DNA of 64,000 bases from Thermoactinomyces daqus. Its GTDB lineage: Bacteria > Bacillota > Bacilli > Thermoactinomycetales > Thermoactinomycetaceae. Location: positions 1 through 64,000 of the forward strand of contig NZ_JPST01000022.1 in assembly GCF_000763315.1 (NCBI RefSeq). The letters run 5' to 3'. This document shows, piece by piece, positions 19,605 through 28,303 of the stretch. Within the stretch, counting starts at the first letter, position 1. Each line of letters starts with the position of its first letter. A program made the position numbers and the translations under genes. The notes below the pieces were generated by a model, which was not told the DNA's origin, did no database searches, and saw only the letters and a program-made list of their open reading frames with translations.

Positions 19605-21458
19605 ATGGCCGGTATGAATACAAAGGAACTGTTTCGCGCGCTGCAAGCCGGTGAAATCAGCCCGGAAACCGCCTATGTCAAACTGGCGGAATTTTTGGAT
19701 AAAAGGCAGCGGAGCAGAGAGGATTCCGCTGCGGAAAGTGATGGTCCTGGCGGCAAGGGAAATGAGCTGCAAACCCGGCTGCCGGCAGTGGACTGGGGTG
19801 AGATTGCACCGGGGATTGTGCAAGTGACGATGCAGGACCGAATCCATAAAAATACCTTTTCCACGGAGTTGATCACGGGGCTGATGGAAGCCTTTGCCGC
19901 GATTCGCTCCCGGCCCGACTTCAAGGTGGTCATCCTGACCGGCTATGACCGCTATTTTGCCTGCGGGGGCAGCCGGGAAGGCCTGTTGGCTCTGTATGAG
20001 GGAAAGGCCAAAATGACCGATCTCCATCTTTACAGCCTGGCTCTGGAGTGTGAAATCCCTGTCATCGCGGCGATGCAGGGACACGGGCTTGGCGGGGGAT
20101 GGTGTCTGGGGCTGTTTTGCGACTTTGTCATCATGAGCCGGGAAAGCACATATGCCTGCAATCACATGAAGTACGGATTTACCCCCGGGGACGGGGCGAC
20201 TTTGATCTTGCCTGAAAAATTGGGAAACCCGTTGGCGCAGGAGATTTTGTTTACCGGCAAAAACTTCAGGGGGTCGGAATTGGCGGCGAGAGGAGTGGGC
20301 ATTCCGATTTTGCCGCAGCGAGAGGTTCTCCCTTATGCCTTGGAGCTGGCCAGGGAGTTGGCGGAGAAACCGAGGGAAACCCTGATCCTGTTGAAAAAAC
20401 ATATGGCTGCTCCGCTGAAAGCGCGTTTGTCCGAGGTGGTGGAAAGGGAGTGGGAGCTTCAGGAGAAAACCCTGGTTGGGAAACCGGAGGTTTTGGAAAA
20501 AATGTTGCCGGCTTTTGAGCCTCTCTCCGGCCCGCCTTCCTTTCCGGAAATCAGGCATCTGAATGCGCGTTTTTCCGGGCGCCCCGTTTTTTGGCTGCAC
20601 GGAGAGGGGGGAGGCCTGGAGGGGTATCAGACGATTGCGCAGAAGAGCGGGCGGCCCTTTTACGGGATTCAGGCGCGTGGGCATATGACGGAGGATGCGC
20701 CGATCAGAGGAATTGAGGCGATGGCTTCCTACTACCTTTCCATCATTCGCTCCCGGCAGCCCGAAGGTCCCTATGATTTGGGCGGCTATTCGCTGGGGGG
20801 CGTGCTCGCCTATGAAGTGGCGCGTCAACTGCAGGAAGCCGGGCAGGAGGTTCACAGCATTGTCATGCTGGATACCCTGGACCGTTCCGCTTGGGAAAAA
20901 GTCCGTTTAAGCAACCGGACGAGAGCGTTGCAGGCAGTCAATATGACTCTGCTCAACCGGACGCGCCGGGATTGGCCATCCGTCAGGGAAAAGCTCATTC
21001 ATCAGGAAGAAGCCGGATTTCCAGGAGACGAAGAGGAATTTTTGCGGCAACTGATCCGGTTGGGAAGAGAGCGCGGATTGTCTCTGGCCAAGACAGAAGA
21101 GGAATTGTTGAGGTTGTTTCAGCAGAATCTCCGCGTACAGGAGGCGTTTCAGCTGGATCAATACCCGCTGTTGCCCCTGCCGGACCCTTCCGGGGTGAGC
21201 TGCTTCTATTTTCGCAATCAGAGCGGCCTGTTTTTCGGTGAACTCCAGCCCTATCTGACAACCGCCTCTGATCAAATTGCCATCGACCATGAATGTTACT
21301 GGAGCGGTTGGGAGCAGCTGTTTCCCCGGTTCAAGCTGTTGGACGCCTCTTCCTCCAGCCATATGACCATGCTGTTTGAACCCGCGGCCCAGGCGGATAT
21401 CGGCAAAGTTTGCGAAGCGTTGTATGCGGGGACGGACGCTGTTCGGACAGACCGCTAA
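19605..21458 (+). CDS. Crotonase (ECH2-like)-thioesterase fusion protein
   Basis: A 617-residue protein with three parts. Residues 4-32 (NTKELFRALQAGEISPETA and following) are a short two-helix segment resembling the C-terminal tail of the megasynthase. Residues about 60-300 are a crotonase closely related to the ECH2 encoded just upstream. It keeps the GHGLGGGW oxyanion block and Lys136, but the catalytic His of ECH2 is replaced by Gln286. Residues about 325-610 are a PKS/NRPS-type thioesterase with GYSLGG (Ser396), Asp423 in MLDTLD and His586 in SSSHMTML, so the triad is present. As the synthase has no TE, this is the best candidate for chain release. ATG 19614 may be the true start because GGGGG lies only a few bases before 19605. 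Confidence 0.88.
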   Translation: MAGMNTKELFRALQAGEISPETAYVKLAEFLDKRQRSREDSAAESDGPGGKGNELQTRLPAVDWGEIAPGIVQVTMQDRIHKNTFSTELITGLMEAFAAIRSRPDFKVVILTGYDRYFACGGSREGLLALYEGKAKMTDLHLYSLALECEIPVIAAMQGHGLGGGWCLGLFCDFVIMSRESTYACNHMKYGFTPGDGATLILPEKLGNPLAQEILFTGKNFRGSELAARGVGIPILPQREVLPYALELARELAEKPRETLILLKKHMAAPLKARLSEVVEREWELQEKTLVGKPEVLEKMLPAFEPLSGPPSFPEIRHLNARFSGRPVFWLHGEGGGLEGYQTIAQKSGRPFYGIQARGHMTEDAPIRGIEAMASYYLSIIRSRQPEGPYDLGGYSLGGVLAYEVARQLQEAGQEVHSIVMLDTLDRSAWEKVRLSNRTRALQAVNMTLLNRTRRDWPSVREKLIHQEEAGFPGDEEEFLRQLIRLGRERGLSLAKTEEELLRLFQQNLRVQEAFQLDQYPLLPLPDPSGVSCFYFRNQSGLFFGELQPYLTTASDQIAIDHECYWSGWEQLFPRFKLLDASSSSHMTMLFEPAAQADIGKVCEALYAGTDAVRTDR

Positions 21459-21481
21459 AAGCGATGAAAGGATGGAAGAAG

Positions 21482-22330
21482 ATGAAATTCAGCCTGATGA
21501 CCTATTCGCTGGTGCCCCTCATGAGAACAGGGGAAATGAAGCTGGAGGATGTGGTCAGGTTTGCCGCCGATGAGGGGTTTGAGGCGATTGAGTTGCTGAT
21601 GTTTGATTTCAGCCGGCCGGCGGGGGAGATTACCGGTCTGCTGGACAAATACGGGATGAAAATTTCCTGTATCGATGCCTTCGTTGATCTGGCTGCCGGC
21701 AAAGAGGATGTCTATGCGGAAAACATCGCATTGGGCAAGCGGATTGTCGATCAGGCGGAGGAGCTCTCCGCACCCATGGTCATGCTCGTTCCCGCGTTTG
21801 CCGATCAGATTCAAAGTGAGGCGGAAAAGCTGAGCGTGCTCCCGAAAATAATCCAGGCGTTGCAGGAGATTACCGCTTATGCCCAATCGAAGCAAATCAC
21901 CGTCACCATCGAGAACTACCCCGACCTCAGAGTGCCTTTTTGCAGTCTGGCTGAGATCGAAACGATTCTCCGGCAAGTGCCCGGACTCAAACTGACACTG
22001 GACTGTGGAAACATGCTGGTGGCCGGGGATGACCCGCTTGAAGCCTGTGAGAGGTTGGGAAAAGTGATGGTCAATGCTCATCTCAAGGACTGGCAGGTTA
22101 CTGCGGACGAAAGCGGGACCCGATGTGCGGACGGCCGATATTTGAAGCCGGCCGTACATGGCCAGGGGATCATCGATTACCGGTCGCTGTTTCGGAAAAT
22201 GCTGGAGCAAGGCTATGACGGCTATCTGGCTTTTGAATATGAAGGGGAACACAACTGCAAAGAGGCGGCCAGACAGGGGATCCAGTATCTTCGGACGGAA
22301 TTGAACCGGCTGCTCAATTCCCGGGGATAA
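21482..22330 (+). CDS. TIM-barrel sugar phosphate isomerase/epimerase-like protein
   Basis: A 282-residue AP-endonuclease-2 superfamily protein of the IolE/hydroxypyruvate-isomerase type. Visible metal-site motifs include TIENYP (Glu), LTLDCGNMLVAG (Asp), NAHLKDW (His and Asp), HGQGIIDY and LAFEYEGE (Glu). Such enzymes isomerise or epimerise sugars, inosose or small hydroxy acids; the substrate here cannot be deduced. Placed between the thioesterase fusion and a glycosyltransferase remnant, it could make a sugar or alter the polyketide, but this is inference. The start at 21482 follows AAAGG; an upstream in-frame ATG at 21410 would overlap the thioesterase. Confidence 0.8.
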   Translation: MKFSLMTYSLVPLMRTGEMKLEDVVRFAADEGFEAIELLMFDFSRPAGEITGLLDKYGMKISCIDAFVDLAAGKEDVYAENIALGKRIVDQAEELSAPMVMLVPAFADQIQSEAEKLSVLPKIIQALQEITAYAQSKQITVTIENYPDLRVPFCSLAEIETILRQVPGLKLTLDCGNMLVAGDDPLEACERLGKVMVNAHLKDWQVTADESGTRCADGRYLKPAVHGQGIIDYRSLFRKMLEQGYDGYLAFEYEGEHNCKEAARQGIQYLRTELNRLLNSRG

Positions 22331-22383
22331 AGAGATTGCCCGTTCAAGCCGGACAGAATTGGGAAAGAGAGGGAGAAGAAACC

Positions 22384-22962
22384 ATGTCAACCGTTCTTTT
22401 TTTAAACGGCCCTTCACATGGCCATGTCAATCCGACATTGGGCCTGGTCGCGGAGTTAAGCAACCGTGGAGAAAAGGTGATTTACTTTTGCACCGATGAT
22501 TTTCGGGAAAAAATCGCCAGGACCGGCGCGATATTCAAAAGCTTGGGGGATGGGGCCAAACTTCCGAAAGGCAATCCCCGGATCGACAAGAACAAACAGT
22601 TGTTTGACATCGCTCTGCGCATGTTATTATCCACGGAAAAAGTGGTTCAGCATATTCTGGAGGAAATCAAAGAGGAAACCATCGATTACATGATCTACGA
22701 TTCGATGTATCCGGTCGGCAATATCATTTCACAAATTTTGAAGGTACCGGTGATCTGCTCCCATGCCGTTTTTGCCAGACCGGAGGAATTGGCTCCGCAA
22801 AACGAAAACACGGTCGGCATGGAAGTGATGCAGGATCACCCGGCTCTCGGCGAGTACAGGAAAATGGTCAACCGGCTGAAAGAAAACTATGGAGTGGAGA
22901 TGCCGCAGCTGACCGGGATGATCACCCATTATGGCGATCTGAACATTGCTTATACGGCACGA
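22384..22962 (+). pseudogene. Macrolide-type glycosyltransferase, N-terminal half (gene broken by inversion)
   Basis: The + frame starts at ATG 22384 after GAGGGAGAAGAAACC and encodes the acceptor domain of a GT1/MGT-family enzyme: FLNGPSHGHVNPTLGLVAEL, then LISLLS-type helices, ending at LNIAYTAR. Enzymes of this family normally run to about 390-400 residues. After about base 22960 the frame stops resembling the family and ends at 23019. The sequence that belongs further on is found on the opposite strand just downstream. The family glycosylates macrolides and other polyketides and often gives self-resistance, so the original gene probably served this cluster. It should now be inactive. Confidence 0.85.
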
Positions 22963-23141
22963 CAAAGGGGATTTGCTGATAGACCAGATCGCTCGTTGTG
23001 TTCAATCCCCCGTGCGTGACAGCCACATCCGTATATTTCAGAATTTCCCGTTGCGGCACATAGTGTCTTACAATGAAGTTGTCCGGGATCGCGAACCGGG
23101 AAACATCGGTATTGTAGGCTGCAATCACTCGGCTTTTCCAT
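22958..23141 (-). pseudogene. Inverted fragment of the same glycosyltransferase (donor-binding domain)
   Basis: Read on the minus strand, this stretch encodes NTDVSRFAIPDNFIVR, then HYVPQREILKYTDVAVTHGG and LNTTSDLVYQQIPFVV. These are the nucleotide-sugar binding core of MGT-family glycosyltransferases (VPQ...L, HGG.N). The fragment ends at bases 22958-22966, where the forward N-terminal half also ends, so one inversion breakpoint lies there. The segment between the two halves in an intact gene, and the last part of the enzyme, are not seen. Family identity is clear; whether the event was a simple inversion plus deletion is inferred. Confidence 0.8.
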
Positions 23142-23555
23142 ACGAAACCCCTGACAACCGGTCTGGCGCCAAGGATGTCAGGGGACGGGCAAAACAAAAA
23201 TATATGTTGAAATAATCAGATAATTGAACGACCGAAAAACATTTGACATGAAAGAGGGGAATAAGGTAAAATGGGATATCAAAATAAATAATAAATTATA
23301 CCAACCCTAATATAACATAAACAAAAAGAAAAGTCAACCGTTTTTGTGAAATTGTGCTGAGGGTTGGGCCGCGGTGTCCCCCCTTGATTCCCGGGGTTTC
23401 GAATGGTCGGTCAGCAGTTTCCGTTTCCCTCCCGATTTTGCCTGAGTTTGATCCCGGGTTGTATCTGCAAGACATGATGCTTTTTGAGCAAATTTGTTTC
23501 CGATGAAAGGGGGCAAAAGGCGGGAAGTCGTGCTTTCAGAGAGGAAGGGAAGCTC
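23142..23555 (+). promoter_or_regulatory. Gene-free interval with a sigma-A promoter (23243-23272)
   Basis: TTGACA at 23243-23248 and TAAAAT at 23267-23272 are separated by 18 bases, close to the sigma-A consensus. A very A+T-rich stretch follows (about 23275-23335), then a GC-richer leader of over 200 bases before the next start codon. I see no convincing gene or known riboswitch in it. The promoter lies directly after the broken glycosyltransferase and would drive the unit from the DUF6323-like gene to the methyltransferase. Confidence 0.6.
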
Positions 23556-24020
23556 ATGTATTTATCCCGTATATTCAACGCAATCAATATCTCGGTTCAG
23601 GAAAAGTATATGACCGAAATTCTGGAACTCAATGAGAAGACAAAAGAATTTGGTTTGATCTTGACTCCCGATGAAGTAAAAAACATGATGGTCGCCAGAA
23701 ACAAGGTGTTGCGCGATTACGGCCGGGTGGAACTGGGCATTGAAGTGACGAAGGAATTGATCGAGATATTTTCCGAATCACCGTATATCCATGAAGACAA
23801 TTACGCGGCAACACTTACGGAACTGCACGAGATCTTCTATTATTTGCGAAATGAAACGGAAGACAAAATCGGCGATTTCAAACTGATCAGCATGATGAAG
23901 GAGATGTTTGACGGTGAGTGTGCGGGTTCGGTGGAACTTTTAAAAAGCAGACTGGAGGAGTTTGCCGAGAATTTCCGAAGCGAATCGCTGCGTGAGTCTT
24001 TATTTGAGGGGGAGGATTAG
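23556..24020 (+). CDS. Uncharacterised protein, DUF6323-like
   Basis: A 154-residue acidic, helix-rich soluble protein without a signal peptide or membrane segment. The block LTPDEVKNMMVARNKVLRDY, followed by GRVELGIEVTKELIEIFSES, looks like the family I know as DUF6323, usually encoded beside a DUF6179 protein as here; the family name is from memory. AGGAAGGG lies seven bases before the ATG. The downstream partner starts two bases after its stop. No function is known to me. Finding the pair inside a polyketide locus, directly upstream of two exporters, is unusual. Confidence 0.7.
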   Translation: MYLSRIFNAINISVQEKYMTEILELNEKTKEFGLILTPDEVKNMMVARNKVLRDYGRVELGIEVTKELIEIFSESPYIHEDNYAATLTELHEIFYYLRNETEDKIGDFKLISMMKEMFDGECAGSVELLKSRLEEFAENFRSESLRESLFEGED

Positions 24021-24022
24021 GT

Positions 24023-25459
24023 TTGGAGTTTGAAAACGACAAAGAGAGATCCGGTCTTGTTTCGCGCAGCAAGATAAAAAAAGCGAATCTCCGGCGGAAT
24101 CAATATACGATATCCCTTTTGAATGAAGGACTTCGTGCCGGATTGCTCACCGGTCAGGAGGTATATCGCATCCAGGCCGGATTGATGGGCATTCTGCAGG
24201 ATTTGATCCGGCGCTATACGCAGGGTGAAAGTTCTTCCGTGACCTCTGAAACGGCAGAAAGTATCATGGCCTCCCTCCTCTACGCTGTTGATGCCTATAC
24301 CCTTCAATTCATCAACCCGGATCAGGCAGTCACCGAGCTGAAAACAGGCAATATCCGCAACATCTACGAACAAGGATTGGAATTGTTGCGCCGGTTATTT
24401 GAAGAAACGAAGCAGCTCTATCAGGAAGTAAAGAAAAACAAATTGGATGTGCCCGTCGATGCCTACAATATGACGATCGATGAATCGTTGCCGATCTTTA
24501 TGAAAAAGTACGGCATTGTTTTTGATGCCCACAATACCATGGCCAGCATCGATTATCCTTTGGCGGTCGATGACATGCGCCTTCAGGGCGTCTTTTATAT
24601 CCGGCAGTATCTGGAACGCCTGCAAATGGAGACGCGATTTTGCCGCAGATTCGACCGGAGGGACTTGCTGGATCTGCTGACCGACTATGGAAAAGTGTGC
24701 AGGTTTGATTACCGGATTGAATTGTTCAACATCTTTGAGTTGGTATTGAATAATGCCATCTTTTCGATTTTATCAGGGGGGGATGCCGGTCAAATCAGAA
24801 TTTCCGCCAATCAGTACAACCGGTTGCAACGGATGTTCAGCCGGCTGAATGCCTCACAGATCGCCGCCGCCATTCATCAGGCGATGGAGCGGCTGCAGCA
24901 CGAGATGAAAACCGATCCTCCGCTCACAGACTATATGAACCAGTGCCGGAACAATTTGATTCAGCGAGTGATCAACGCTGCAAACCATGACAGCTTGGAA
25001 ACCGTCATCATCAGGGAAAAAGAAGTAAAGACGAAATCGATTGTGCTCTTGCTGAACGAAGCGGATCGAATGAGCGACGTCCGCTTGCGCCGATTGCTGG
25101 ACGAAATGATGCGGCTCGAAACAAAAGAAGAAAAAGTGCAACTGATCAGGGATTATTTTTCTTCCCTGCATGACTATTTGGATCTGCTTGATTCCGGTTG
25201 TTTGTATGGAGATGAATATGAAGCGCTCTTTGCCACTTTTGGCGACATGGAACTGGCGATTTTCGCAAAAATCGTATTTTATGAGGAGCTGCGCGCCGAT
25301 TTTCTCGATTTTCAATCGATCGTGGCTGCCGGAAAAGACGACGAGAGCGAATGGAAAATGCATTACGTTGAGTTTATGCAAAAATTGAGTGATGACCGAA
25401 TCAATGCCATTGGCAACCTGATCAGTGATATCGATTATGAGGAAATCCGGTTTTATTGA
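24023..25459 (+). CDS. Uncharacterised protein, DUF6179-like
   Basis: A 478-residue, mostly helical protein starting at TTG after GGGGGAGG, two bases behind its small partner, so the two are surely co-translated. It has no signal peptide, transmembrane segment or catalytic motif that I recognise. Its pairing with the DUF6323-like gene matches the known neighbourhood of DUF6179 proteins (recalled, not verified). The two may form a complex. Sixty bases separate it from the first MATE exporter. Confidence 0.7.
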   Translation: MEFENDKERSGLVSRSKIKKANLRRNQYTISLLNEGLRAGLLTGQEVYRIQAGLMGILQDLIRRYTQGESSSVTSETAESIMASLLYAVDAYTLQFINPDQAVTELKTGNIRNIYEQGLELLRRLFEETKQLYQEVKKNKLDVPVDAYNMTIDESLPIFMKKYGIVFDAHNTMASIDYPLAVDDMRLQGVFYIRQYLERLQMETRFCRRFDRRDLLDLLTDYGKVCRFDYRIELFNIFELVLNNAIFSILSGGDAGQIRISANQYNRLQRMFSRLNASQIAAAIHQAMERLQHEMKTDPPLTDYMNQCRNNLIQRVINAANHDSLETVIIREKEVKTKSIVLLLNEADRMSDVRLRRLLDEMMRLETKEEKVQLIRDYFSSLHDYLDLLDSGCLYGDEYEALFATFGDMELAIFAKIVFYEELRADFLDFQSIVAAGKDDESEWKMHYVEFMQKLSDDRINAIGNLISDIDYEEIRFY

Positions 25460-25519
25460 GATGCCGGCCCTTTTAGACCGGTTTTAAGCAGAAATCATTG
25501 AGTTTTGGAGGAAATGCGC

Positions 25520-26923
25520 ATGAACAAAACCAACGCGTTGAGTGAAGAAAATACCATAAAATTACTGATCAGCTACTCCTTGCCCATGATTGTCGGCTTG
25601 TTTGTCGGCGCCTTCTACAACATTATTGACCGGGTGTTTATCGGAAACGGGATCGGTGACCTGGGGATTGCCGGGATTGCCGTTTCCTTTCCCATCATGA
25701 TGACCATCATGGCTTTTTCCACCCTGATCGGAACCGGAGCGACCGCACTCACTTCCATTCGCCTGGGAGAGAAGAACACCGCTGAAGCTGAGAAAGTGAT
25801 GGGGAACGCTTTAACCTTGCTTATCATTGTCTCGATTCTTTTTACCGTTCCCTGTCTGATCTTTCTGAATCCGATTTTGAAAGCATTTGGCGCGAGCCCG
25901 GAAGTGCTGAAGCCGGCGGCCGATTATATTTGGATCATTTTGTTGGCCAGCATCTTCATGATTGTCGGCTCGGGCATGAACAACTTTATCAGAGCGGAAG
26001 GAAACCCCAAGAAAGCGATGTTTACGCTGTTGATCGGGTCGGTGCTGAACGTGATATTGGCTCCTCTTTTCATTTTCGGCTTTGGCTGGGGGATGCAAGG
26101 TGCAGCGCTGGCCACGGCCATCTCTCAGCTGGTTTCGGCGCTGTGGGTTTTATCGCATTTTTTTCTGAGCAAGAGCCTCTTGAAAATCCGCGCCAAAAAT
26201 ATGCAGCTTGATGGCAGGCTGGTCGGGAAAATTCTGGCCGTGGGTGTCGGCTCCTTCATCACCCAATTGGCGAGCAGCGTGTTGTTTGTCATCATTAACA
26301 ATGTGTTGCTCCGTTACGGCGGAAATACGGCGATCGCAGGCATGAACGTCGTCAATGCCGTGCAAACATTCATTATGCTGCCCGTATGGGGGATCAGCCT
26401 CGGGATCCAGCCGATTATCGGCTATAACTATGGTGCCAAAAATTTTGAGCGCGTGAAGAGCACATTGAAAACGGCGTTGATTATTTCCACGGTAATTGCC
26501 AGTGTCGCCTCGCTCTTCGTTTATTTCCTGCCGGAGTACATCGTTGCCATTTTCAACAGCGAAAGCCGGCAATTGATTTCTTTCGGCAGCCATGCGCTGG
26601 TCACGTACCTCCTCTTTACCCCGCTGATCGGCCTGTCCATCGTCGCTTCGGGATATTTTCAGTCTCTCGGCAAGGCCAAACAGGCGATCCTGTTAAGCTT
26701 AACCCGGCAAGTTTTCATTCTGGTTCCGGCCCTGCTCATTCTGCCGAGGTTTTTGGGGGTTGAAGGAGTGCTGATTTCCGGGCCGATTTCCGACTTCTGT
26801 GCGGCAGCAATTACCTTCGGATGCGTGGTTGCGAATCTGAAACAAATTCAAAATCAAATGAAAATAGGGACGACTGCCGTTCAGTCCGAACCGACCGGTA
26901 TAGCGGGCAGCAGCGAATCTTAA
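25520..26923 (+). CDS. MATE family multidrug efflux transporter
   Basis: A 468-residue, 12-helix membrane protein in the MATE family, NorM/MepA branch. The N-terminal LLISYSLPMIVGLFVGAFYN segment and the repeated IIDRVFIGNGIGDLGIAGIA motif fit the first MATE half; a second copy begins near residue 235. It would expel cationic or hydrophobic compounds in exchange for Na+ or H+. In a polyketide locus it is a candidate exporter of the product. The start at 25520 follows TTGGAGG by eight bases; ATG 25514 and TTG 25505 are too close to that site. Confidence 0.9.
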   Translation: MNKTNALSEENTIKLLISYSLPMIVGLFVGAFYNIIDRVFIGNGIGDLGIAGIAVSFPIMMTIMAFSTLIGTGATALTSIRLGEKNTAEAEKVMGNALTLLIIVSILFTVPCLIFLNPILKAFGASPEVLKPAADYIWIILLASIFMIVGSGMNNFIRAEGNPKKAMFTLLIGSVLNVILAPLFIFGFGWGMQGAALATAISQLVSALWVLSHFFLSKSLLKIRAKNMQLDGRLVGKILAVGVGSFITQLASSVLFVIINNVLLRYGGNTAIAGMNVVNAVQTFIMLPVWGISLGIQPIIGYNYGAKNFERVKSTLKTALIISTVIASVASLFVYFLPEYIVAIFNSESRQLISFGSHALVTYLLFTPLIGLSIVASGYFQSLGKAKQAILLSLTRQVFILVPALLILPRFLGVEGVLISGPISDFCAAAITFGCVVANLKQIQNQMKIGTTAVQSEPTGIAGSSES

Positions 26924-26950
26924 CTTCTCAGATGAAAGCGGAGTGATATT

Positions 26951-28303
26951 GTGAGCAAGAGGCTGATCATGCAAATTGCCCTGCCGGTTTTTATTGAGAG
27001 CGCGCTGATGATGGCTGACAGCATCATCCACGTCATCTGGGTGGGCCATCTACTGGGAGGGTTGGCAGTAGCGGCCATCGGAGCCTGTTTTCCGATCATC
27101 CTGGCTTTCGCAGCCATCGCCGGCGGAGCGGCCAGAGTCGCCACAACCCCGATTTTGCAGCATTTTCAAGCCAAAAATAAGGAAAAGATGCAGACCTATG
27201 TGAACCTGTCCTGGTCTTTCGGTGTTTGTCTGGTCGTCATCATGACCGCAGGGGGATATTTTTCTTCCCGATCGCTGCTTGCCTTGTTTGGAACCCCTGA
27301 AGCTGTCATCGGGCTGGCGGGCGGCTATCTGCGGATCATGATGCTCGGTTTTGCCGTTATGTACCTGTCCTTCCTCACCGTTTCCATGCTCAGGGGTGTC
27401 GGAAATGTTGTTGCCCGGATGCTGTTCGTGGCGATTTCCATCGTGGGAAATCTGGTTCTGGTTCCCTTGTTTATCGAAGGAACCGGTCCGTTTCCGAAAT
27501 GGGGATTAAACGGGGTTGCCATTGCTGCGCTGATCGTTTCCGTCATCGCCATCATCGTCAGCTTGTGGTACATCCGGCGCCGCGTAAAAGGTCTCCTTAC
27601 CAGGCCGACCGGTTGGCAATTCAACGGTAAATTAATGGCCGCCTTCTTGCCTGCGGGGATGCCGGTCTTTATGCAGCAGTTGATGCTGGCTTTGGGCTAT
27701 GCCTGTATCCTGTTTTTTGTCAATCCCTTTGGCAGCGATGCAATTGCGGTTTTTTATGTGACCAGCAGGATCGACTCCATCGCCGCCATGCCTTCGATCG
27801 CAGTGATGATTGCGATTTCGGTGCTCACCGGAAAAACATTGCAAGCGGGCAGGTTTTCGGAGATCCCAAATCTCTTCCGCCGGGGACTGATCGTCAACCT
27901 TCCCGTCGTTCTGCTCATTTCTCTGCTCTGTTTTTTCGCTCCTCATTTCATCATGGAGCTGTTTATCAATGATCCGAACATTGTGAGCATCGGAATCGGA
28001 TATTTCCGAATCGTCAGTCTCGGTTATTTGCTCTTCAGCGTTTTATACGTGTGCAACGGCATTATCACCGGGGTGGGGAAAAGCGGGATCATTACTCTTT
28101 TTTCTCTCGCTTCCCTCGTTGTGGTCAGGGTGCCGGCCGCAGCATTCCTTACACAAGCTGGTTTTAAGGTGAACGGTGTATGGTTGGCCATCCTGGCCAG
28201 TTTTGTCGCGCTGGCTGCCTGCAGTCTGTTCTACTATCTTTTTGGTTCATGGAAAAAAGGGTGGAAGATGACGGTCATGGAATCTTCAGGGATGAAATCA
28301 TGA
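26951..28303 (+). CDS. Second MATE family efflux transporter
   Basis: A 450-residue polytopic protein starting with GTG, 27 bases after the first MATE gene. The N-terminus LIMQIALPVFIESALMMADS and the GLAVAAIGACFPI motif are typical of the family. It is clearly divergent from its neighbour, so it is not a recent tandem copy. Two adjacent MATE genes could act on different intermediates or form a functional pair. Its stop overlaps the acyltransferase gene by four bases (ATGA). Confidence 0.88.
   Translation: MSKRLIMQIALPVFIESALMMADSIIHVIWVGHLLGGLAVAAIGACFPIILAFAAIAGGAARVATTPILQHFQAKNKEKMQTYVNLSWSFGVCLVVIMTAGGYFSSRSLLALFGTPEAVIGLAGGYLRIMMLGFAVMYLSFLTVSMLRGVGNVVARMLFVAISIVGNLVLVPLFIEGTGPFPKWGLNGVAIAALIVSVIAIIVSLWYIRRRVKGLLTRPTGWQFNGKLMAAFLPAGMPVFMQQLMLALGYACILFFVNPFGSDAIAVFYVTSRIDSIAAMPSIAVMIAISVLTGKTLQAGRFSEIPNLFRRGLIVNLPVVLLISLLCFFAPHFIMELFINDPNIVSIGIGYFRIVSLGYLLFSVLYVCNGIITGVGKSGIITLFSLASLVVVRVPAAAFLTQAGFKVNGVWLAILASFVALAACSLFYYLFGSWKKGWKMTVMESSGMKS

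Noticed and set aside
19008-20855. Minus-strand open frame of 615 codons across the two crotonase genes
   Set aside because: It is antisense to ECH2 and the crotonase-TE gene, has low-complexity composition and no recognisable domain.
22384-23200. Phase-variable invertible element in the glycosyltransferase
   Set aside because: I found no flanking inverted repeats or recombinase gene near the breakpoints, and part of the enzyme is missing, so decay is the simpler reading.
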